A stretch of DNA of 36,619 bases. It comes from a virus. Made by a program: the position numbers and the translations under genes. Position 1 is the first letter of the stretch. Every line of letters starts with the position of its first letter. Shown here piece by piece: positions 32,070-36,619 of this stretch. A model generated the notes under the pieces. That model searched no databases. It worked only from the letters and a program-made list of their open reading frames with translations, and had not been told where the DNA came from. The DNA is taken from positions 1 through 36,619 of the IMG/VR virus record IMGVR_UViG_3300042505_000272, one strand, 5' to 3'.

Positions 32070-32585
32070 TTATGGTGCTATTTTTAAGAAATCTACTGCG
32101 GTTTCTACACCGTCGACAAATACTTTTTCTTTAATAGTATTACCATACTGTGCTACTTCAGCATTAAGTTTAGCTAACTCTTCGGTATTATTACCGATAG
32201 AAGCGGTTTCGTAATATGCTTTAAGGCTTTCTAAACTATCAAAGGTCCAATATGCTGTGTGAATAGTTACAAATGGATTAAACAGTGGATCTTTGTGACC
32301 TTGGTAAAATGGATGATTGGGGTCTAATACTGTGTCAATTAAGCAATCATCTTCAGTTGGCCATAAGTATTCTACCAAATCTGGTCTAACACTAGCCAAT
32401 TCAGCTTTTCTATCTTTAACTTCTTGTGGTGTTAATAGTTCTTCGTATGTACCAGGAGAAACCAAACCATTTGCTCCTGCATGCTGTTCGCTTAGTGGGC
32501 AAATAAAATTAACTCTTTCTAATTCAAAATAAAATAGATCAGTTAAACTAGGTCTAGTAGTAATAAATTTATAAACAGCAGTCAT
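32070..32585 (-). CDS. Unknown 171-residue protein
   Basis: An AAGGATAT ribosome site precedes the ATG on the minus strand. 171 residues: MTAVYKFITTRPSLTDLFYF, a middle Glu/Asp-rich part (YEELLTPQEVKDRKAELASV), PTEDDCLIDTVLDPNHPFYQ and TIHTAYWTFDSLESLKAYYE. The last segment resembles antibiotic-monooxygenase or ferredoxin-like folds, but I cannot assign a family. It has no signal peptide. A minus-strand GATAAATAAT late-type motif lies 26 nt upstream and a shared terminator lies downstream, so it is a self-contained unit. Confidence 0.65.
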   Translation of the reverse strand: MTAVYKFITTRPSLTDLFYFELERVNFICPLSEQHAGANGLVSPGTYEELLTPQEVKDRKAELASVRPDLVEYLWPTEDDCLIDTVLDPNHPFYQGHKDPLFNPFVTIHTAYWTFDSLESLKAYYETASIGNNTEELAKLNAEVAQYGNTIKEKVFVDGVETAVDFLKIAP

Positions 32586-32610
32586 AGTAAGAATATCCTT
32601 GTTTCTTTTA

Positions 32611-32620
32611 ATTATTTATC
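32611..32620 (-). promoter_or_regulatory. Candidate late promoter (GATAAATAAT)
   Basis: Read on the minus strand, 26-35 nt before the start at 32585. It is back-to-back with the sigma70-type promoter at 32629 on the plus strand, which separates late (minus) from early/middle (plus) transcription. Confidence 0.45.
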
Positions 32621-32628
32621 ATTTTAGG

Positions 32629-32657
32629 TTGACTTTTTTTAAAACTGAGTATATAAT
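32629..32657 (+). promoter_or_regulatory. Sigma70-type promoter for the lytic-hydrolase operon
   Basis: TTGACT (32629-32634), 17 nt, TATAAT (32652-32657), 32 nt before the ATG at 32690. Confidence 0.88.
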
Positions 32658-32689
32658 ACACAGACTTAATAACTTTATGGCAGACCATC

Positions 32690-33268
32690 ATGGAAACTAA
32701 AGTTTACCTAGCAATTGGCATAGCGGTATTTACAGCAAATGCGATTTATTCTTATAATCAAGAATCACGTATTTCAAGCATAGAAGATACCATAGAATCC
32801 ATACATAATGACGTACAAGATATCAAAACAGTTATAGTAGAGCAGTCTGCTACACCAGTTAAGTATAGTAAAAAAGAATTTGATTGTATGGCACGCAACA
32901 TCTACTACGAAGCAGGTATTGAACCGCATGTTGGTAAAGTTGCTGTGGCGCAGGTCACTCTTAATCGTGTTAAGAGTGGTTACTGGGGCAACAATATCTG
33001 TAAAGTAGTCTATGCTAAAGACCAGTTTAGTTGGACTCGAGATAAACGTCGTGCTTGGTTACAGAATAAAGGCTCTAATTGGGAAGAAAGTAAACAGGTA
33101 GCTACACAGGTCTTAAGCTATGGCATGCGTGTTAAGCCATTGAAGAAAGCATTGTTTTATCATGCGGATTATGTTAAGCCAAATTGGCGTGATAACAGTA
33201 AGCGTATTGTTAAAGTAGGACAACACATTTTTTATTCACAAGCGAAAGGTAGCACATTATCACTATGA
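32690..33268 (+). CDS. SleB/CwlJ-type cell-wall hydrolase with N-terminal anchor
   Basis: 192 residues. An N-terminal hydrophobic segment (VYLAIGIAVFTANAIYSY, 5-22) is followed by a coiled-coil-like linker (RISSIEDTIESIHNDVQDIK). The Hydrolase_2 domain starts near residue 64: FDCMARNIYYEAGIEPHVGK with catalytic Glu74, VAVAQVTLNRV, and CKVVYAKDQFSWT. It cleaves peptidoglycan and is the likely endolysin or a virion-independent lysis protein. The uncleaved signal-anchor arrangement resembles SAR endolysins. No clear Shine-Dalgarno precedes the ATG. Its stop overlaps the ATG of the next gene (ATGA). Confidence 0.85.
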   Translation: METKVYLAIGIAVFTANAIYSYNQESRISSIEDTIESIHNDVQDIKTVIVEQSATPVKYSKKEFDCMARNIYYEAGIEPHVGKVAVAQVTLNRVKSGYWGNNICKVVYAKDQFSWTRDKRRAWLQNKGSNWEESKQVATQVLSYGMRVKPLKKALFYHADYVKPNWRDNSKRIVKVGQHIFYSQAKGSTLSL

Positions 33269-33702
33269 AGTATTTTAGTTATGGAATGAACACAAACTTG
33301 GTTCAAATGAATCATCGTTGCCCAAAAGCAGTGAGTTTAGGCGCCGCTGTATTACCAGGGTTCCGATTTGAGTTCAAATCATTTGCTACTGTAGTGGCTG
33401 ATTATCAAAGTGATACAGTTGGTGTAGTATGGGAAATATCAGATGATTGTGAAGATGCCTTAGACGTACTAGAAGGCTATCCTGTATACTATACCAAGCA
33501 AATAGTCACAGTGCTAATTGATGGTGTACCGCATACTGCGATGACCTATTTAATGTACCCAGATGAAGTGCTTAATTTACCAAGTAATAGCTACTACGAT
33601 TTGGTAGCGGACGGATATGAGGACCACGGTATTAGTTTGGACCAATTAGATGATGCTATTGACCGTGTACATATGAATTACAAGGAACCATATTTTGGTT
33701 GA
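33265..33702 (+). CDS. Gamma-glutamylcyclotransferase-like protein
   Basis: 145 residues. YFSYGMNTNL (3-12) is the GGCT substrate loop (YGsn.), and ALDVLEGYPVYYTK carries Glu70 at the catalytic position. PSNSYYDLVADGYEDHGISL also fits the family's C-terminal part. GGCT-like enzymes release 5-oxoproline from gamma-glutamyl amines or peptides, or cleave glutathione-type bonds. It is translationally coupled to the lytic hydrolase, and phages often carry GGCT-like proteins of unknown role. Its GGT TGA end overlaps the next promoter's -35. Confidence 0.78.
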   Translation: MKYFSYGMNTNLVQMNHRCPKAVSLGAAVLPGFRFEFKSFATVVADYQSDTVGVVWEISDDCEDALDVLEGYPVYYTKQIVTVLIDGVPHTAMTYLMYPDEVLNLPSNSYYDLVADGYEDHGISLDQLDDAIDRVHMNYKEPYFG

Positions 33703-33727
33703 CAAATTGTCCAAAAGACTGTATAAT
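33699..33727 (+). promoter_or_regulatory. Sigma70-type promoter overlapping a stop codon
   Basis: TTGACA (33699-33704), 17 nt, TATAAT (33722-33727). The stop TGA of the GGCT-like gene is at 33700-33702. It drives the two exported proteins downstream. Confidence 0.9.
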
Positions 33728-33773
33728 GTTTATTAACGTGATAGATTAATCACTTATTAAGAAGGAAATAGTT

Positions 33774-34472
33774 GTGAATATTACAAAACTTAGTTTAGCA
33801 GTAGCAGGTGCTTTGTTAGTTGTTGGCTGTGCTAGTAACAATGGTGGCATTAAAAATGCTGATCTTAAACCAGATACGGACAGTATCCGTCCTAAACCAG
33901 TGAGTACTGTGTTCCATCGTCCACAAGGTACTATGACTATCACGTTTGATAGTAAAGGTAACTTCCTTGAGATTACTTCAAAAGGCACAGCACCTATCGC
34001 AGGCAACAATGCTTTTTCAATCGAGCAAGCGGCACAGGTAGCCCAACTACGTGCTAAACGTAACATCGCCGAGTTCATCAGTACAGACTTAACAACTACA
34101 CGTTCGTTAAAAGTGTTGAGCACTACGGTACAAAAGAGTTTAGAAAATACCACAAATGGTATGACATCCGAAACTGTAGTTGAAGACAAAGACTTTGATG
34201 CTAGTGGTGATCCAATTATCACAGCCTACAAAGATCCTAGTAAAGAAGTTACTGCTCCGGCTGATGAACGAAGCCCAAATACCAACAGCGAAAAGATCGC
34301 ACAGATTGTACGTGAAAACATCACTACATCAAGTACAGCATTACTACGTGGTGTTGTTATCACTGATGAAAAAATTGACCAATCAGGTCGTACGATCGTA
34401 GTTGAAGTTAAAACAGGTATGACCACTGTGGCAGCCGCTAATGAATTGCGCAAAGCAATGGGCAGTAAATAA
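33774..34472 (+). CDS. Lipoprotein, LPP20-like
   Basis: GTG start after AAGGAAATAGTT. 232 residues. A signal peptide (MNITKLSLAVAGALLVVGC) ends in the lipobox LVVGC, with lipidation at Cys19. The mature part has a helical segment EQAAQVAQLRAKRNIAEFIS (83-102), the pattern of LPP20/FlgT-type domains, and a Thr/Ser-rich region after it. It ends TGMTTVAAANELRKAMGSK. It is probably an outer- or inner-membrane-anchored envelope protein. The next gene starts immediately after its TAA. Confidence 0.7.
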   Translation: MNITKLSLAVAGALLVVGCASNNGGIKNADLKPDTDSIRPKPVSTVFHRPQGTMTITFDSKGNFLEITSKGTAPIAGNNAFSIEQAAQVAQLRAKRNIAEFISTDLTTTRSLKVLSTTVQKSLENTTNGMTSETVVEDKDFDASGDPIITAYKDPSKEVTAPADERSPNTNSEKIAQIVRENITTSSTALLRGVVITDEKIDQSGRTIVVEVKTGMTTVAAANELRKAMGSK

Positions 34473-35546
34473 TTGAAACTAGCAGCCACTTTAGCCTTAT
34501 TATTCAGTAGTGCTGCCCTTGCCGACAATGTACAAGTTGAAGGCATTGGGCGCACATTTGATCAGGCTAAACAATCTGCTTTCAATCGAGCAATCGAGCA
34601 ATCAGTCGGAAGTGTGGTTGTTGGCGAACAAGAGGCCCGTGATGGTAAGTTAGTTCATGATCGTGCTGGTAGCTATAGCGCAGGTTATGTTAACCATTAC
34701 GAAGTACTTGACCAGTACCAAGACGATAAGGGCAATTGGCACGTTGAAATGATAGTAGACGTGGGCAGTAGCAAGATTGCCAATCGTATGTTGGCCAAAC
34801 CCGGAAAAGACATTATTGTACAGGGTGATCAAGTACAGGCTCAATTGGACACACGCTTTGAGGAACGTGCTAACGGTGACATGTTATTGGGCACAGTGTT
34901 GGCCAACTATCCCCAACAGGCCTATGTAATCAACAACGGCCAAACTGAATTTAATATTAATAAACTACGCCAACCATATGTAGAAATTCCTTATACTATT
35001 ACCATGAACAAGGAATGGGTATCTTCGTTTGACGAAGCACTCAAAGCAGTAAGTGTGGATAAAAATAGCTGTTCAACTGCGACTATGGTAACTGCTGACA
35101 TTGTTGCGCATGATCGTACAGGTCATTTGGTTAAAAAAATAGCAGGCAGTATGTGTGGCAATGAGCCCGATATCCGTGTATTTTATAAGACTGGATTTAT
35201 TCCTAGAGCAAATAGCTATTACTTGCCAGACTTGGAAACACTACATGCGATCAACAGTGAGCTACGGTCTGAACAAGGGCAACAACATCTTGGCCTGGTA
35301 GTAGATATGCTAGATGCCAGTGGTAATGTGTTGGATAGTCGGTGCGCAAGAATAAACAACCAGCTATTCATCAATTACACTGCTCCCGCTGGTGTGTATA
35401 ATCTACGTGATAAACAAGCAAATTCACGCCCTAATGTTATGGGGCAGAACAACGTCTTTGGTAAGTTGCGAGTACACATCAACAACACACAGCAACTTCA
35501 AGAGCTGGCAAAAATTAAACTTAACATACAAAGGACCTGTATATGA
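34473..35546 (+). CDS. Exported protein, FlgT-N-like domain
   Basis: TTG start directly after the previous stop. 357 residues with a signal peptide MKLAATLALLFSSAALA, mature from DNVQVEG. Residues 19-100 (VQVEGIGRTFDQAKQSAFNR, then AIEQSVGSVVVGEQEARDGK and GYVNHYEVLDQYQDDKGNWH) closely follow the FlgT N-terminal pattern of flagellar T-ring assembly proteins. The rest is unassigned, with three Cys that could form disulfides. It is paired with the LPP20-like lipoprotein. A periplasmic or outer-membrane role is inferred; why a phage carries it is unclear. Confidence 0.7.
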   Translation: MKLAATLALLFSSAALADNVQVEGIGRTFDQAKQSAFNRAIEQSVGSVVVGEQEARDGKLVHDRAGSYSAGYVNHYEVLDQYQDDKGNWHVEMIVDVGSSKIANRMLAKPGKDIIVQGDQVQAQLDTRFEERANGDMLLGTVLANYPQQAYVINNGQTEFNINKLRQPYVEIPYTITMNKEWVSSFDEALKAVSVDKNSCSTATMVTADIVAHDRTGHLVKKIAGSMCGNEPDIRVFYKTGFIPRANSYYLPDLETLHAINSELRSEQGQQHLGLVVDMLDASGNVLDSRCARINNQLFINYTAPAGVYNLRDKQANSRPNVMGQNNVFGKLRVHINNTQQLQELAKIKLNIQRTCI

Positions 35547-35635
35547 TGTTATGGAATGTACGTAAAGGTGAACGCTTAGCCTATATCAAATGGCGTATAC
35601 AAAAATGGTGGAAAGGATTACGTTATGGCAACTGA
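35543..35635 (+). CDS. Trp-rich cationic 30-residue peptide gene
   Basis: Starts at an ATGA overlap with the FlgT-like gene and ends inside the next gene. The peptide begins MMLWNVRKGERLAYIKWRIQ and ends KWWKGLRYGN: four Trp and nine Lys/Arg with few acidic residues. Helical placement would make it amphipathic. It could be a membrane-active or RNA-binding peptide, or only a coupling ORF. AAGGACC lies 7 nt upstream of its start. Confidence 0.5.
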   Translation: MMLWNVRKGERLAYIKWRIQKWWKGLRYGN

Positions 35636-36350
35636 GCAAGAAAAGGAAGAGCTACTACAAACACTTAAATTCACACCACAGACTTATCGTGTTGAGATTT
35701 GGGGTCGAGGTGGCGAAGTCTATTGGGGCAAGGTTGACCGTAAGATCTACGACTTCTTTAAAGATAAGGCCATTGATATCGAACAGTATGCTGGCAGTTG
35801 GGAAGAACGTATGTGGGATGATGTTCCATTTGACCTACAGCCATTTACACCAGGCAGTCCGTATGAATGTGACGATGTACATACCAGTGGTGCTACATTC
35901 GATGACAGTAGCAACATCACAGTCTATGATGAAACTGGCGCAGAAATTTGGACTAGTCCATTAGGTGGCGCACTAAGCGATCATGGAGCAGAATATGATT
36001 GTGTTGATGAAAAATATATCAGTGATTATCCTGCGGGCACTGTGGTATTCTACGGTGCGCAAGGTGAAAAGGGTACATTCTTCGGCAACGACTTTGAGAT
36101 TAAAGCACCATTTGATCCTAGCAAATTACGAGTACTGTACGAGGACATTGATGGTTGGGAAATTACCACTGGTGTACAATATGATGGTGAAGACATTGAC
36201 GGCAATGATTACGACACCAACGGTAAATGGGGTGAGAACAAGTGGATCATTGTAGGTGGAGAACCAGTTTACCAAGGTGTAGAACGCGATGAAGATGATT
36301 ACAATGATGATGAAGACATCGATGACGTGGCAGGGCTTGGCGAAGAATAA
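35625..36350 (+). CDS. Unknown acidic protein (241 aa)
   Basis: An AAAGGATT site lies 7 nt before the ATG. 241 residues: VEIWGRGGEVYWGKVDRKIY near the N-terminus, WEERMWDDVPFDLQPFTPGS, two related beta units (TVYDETGAEIWTSPLGG, then VVFYGAQGEKGTFFGNDFEI), and a very acidic tail (ERDEDDYNDDEDIDDVAGLG). No family is assigned; similar proteins are known to me only as hypothetical phage proteins. The stop overlaps the start of the final gene. Confidence 0.65.
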   Translation: MATEQEKEELLQTLKFTPQTYRVEIWGRGGEVYWGKVDRKIYDFFKDKAIDIEQYAGSWEERMWDDVPFDLQPFTPGSPYECDDVHTSGATFDDSSNITVYDETGAEIWTSPLGGALSDHGAEYDCVDEKYISDYPAGTVVFYGAQGEKGTFFGNDFEIKAPFDPSKLRVLYEDIDGWEITTGVQYDGEDIDGNDYDTNGKWGENKWIIVGGEPVYQGVERDEDDYNDDEDIDDVAGLGEE

Positions 36351-36619
36351 TGGCAACTGTGTATCCAGGTAATGGCGTAGTACCAACAAGTAATATTACT
36401 ATTGGCGGTGGTGGAGCAGGTACACATACCATTAGCGTAACAGGCGCAGGGGGTGGTGGTGGAATATTAACTACAGCAAGTGGTACTGGTTCTACTTGGG
36501 CAAATAATACTAATGCTAAACTGACTACTAAAGGGCAGATGCACTTAGAAGGTGAAGATGCTGACATTGTTATGAACGGTGTTAGTCTTAAGGAGACCTT
36601 AAATGCTATTACTGATCGT
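36350..36619 (+). CDS. Virion-type protein, 3' end outside the window
   Basis: 90 codons are visible from a TAATG overlap start: MATVYPGNGVVPTSNITIGG, a Gly-rich stretch, then GQMHLEGEDADIVMNGVSLK and ETLNAITDR. LEGEDADI..NG.SL...L resembles a short conserved protein near the virion genes of T4-like marine phages, where it is followed by a coiled-coil-like end. The C-terminus is not in this window. Confidence 0.6.
   Translation, partial: MATVYPGNGVVPTSNITIGGGGAGTHTISVTGAGGGGGILTTASGTGSTWANNTNAKLTTKGQMHLEGEDADIVMNGVSLKETLNAITDR

Overview
This window is part of a large tailed-phage genome, most likely a myovirus-like phage of a proteobacterium. It is densely packed, with frequent 1-4 nt start/stop overlaps, long tail-fibre genes and few host-type genes. 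Virion parts sit next to host-derived accessory genes: ClpP, GroES, GroEL, UV-damage endonuclease, ATP-dependent DNA ligase, a nucleotide-sugar dehydrogenase, and a tmRNA. GroES and GroEL look beta/gamma-proteobacterial. The tmRNA is of the circularly permuted two-piece type, known from alphaproteobacteria, cyanobacteria and some betaproteobacteria. A betaproteobacterial or alphaproteobacterial host is therefore my best inference; the sequence does not prove it.

Layout. 1-3.4 kb: a small basic protein, a glycosyltransferase-like protein, and a UDP-glucose-dehydrogenase-like protein followed by a 2OG-Fe(II) oxygenase-like protein. 3.4-3.9 kb: a GIY-YIG homing endonuclease on the minus strand. 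4.0-7.0 kb: an amidinotransferase, an unknown protein and a fibre-like virion protein. 7.0-10.4 kb: leaderless UvsE, a micro-lipoprotein and many small early-type genes. 10.4-14.2 kb: an unknown protein, ClpP, and an asparagine-synthetase-like PP-loop protein overlapping tail-to-tail with a radical SAM protein. 14.2-15.8 kb: small proteins and the permuted tmRNA. 15.8-17.5 kb: a ParB-like protein and an HNH nuclease. 17.6-19.5 kb: groES-groEL. 19.6-29.6 kb: tail-fibre and other virion proteins. 29.6-32.0 kb: DNA ligase and small regulatory-type genes. 32-35.6 kb: an unknown minus-strand gene, a SleB-type lytic hydrolase with a membrane anchor, a GGCT-like enzyme and two secreted proteins. 35.6 kb to the end: an acidic protein and the start of another virion-type protein.

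Two promoter classes are visible. Ten sites carry GGTTGAC(A/T) or a degraded form, 16-17 nt (19 in the degraded one), then AGT-N-TATAATA, and precede small, repair or lysis-type genes (early/middle). A second motif, ATAAATA or TTAAATAT, resembles the T4 late promoter and lies just upstream of virion genes, groES and several accessory genes, on both strands and in the correct orientation.

The most notable system is a protein-quality-control set within about 8 kb: ClpP with an intact Ser-His-Asp triad, a permuted tmRNA with an unusually long 28-codon tag frame ending AVAA, and GroES/GroEL. Together they could rescue stalled ribosomes, tag the products, degrade them and fold virion proteins during infection. 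The link between the tmRNA and ClpP is an inference from co-occurrence.
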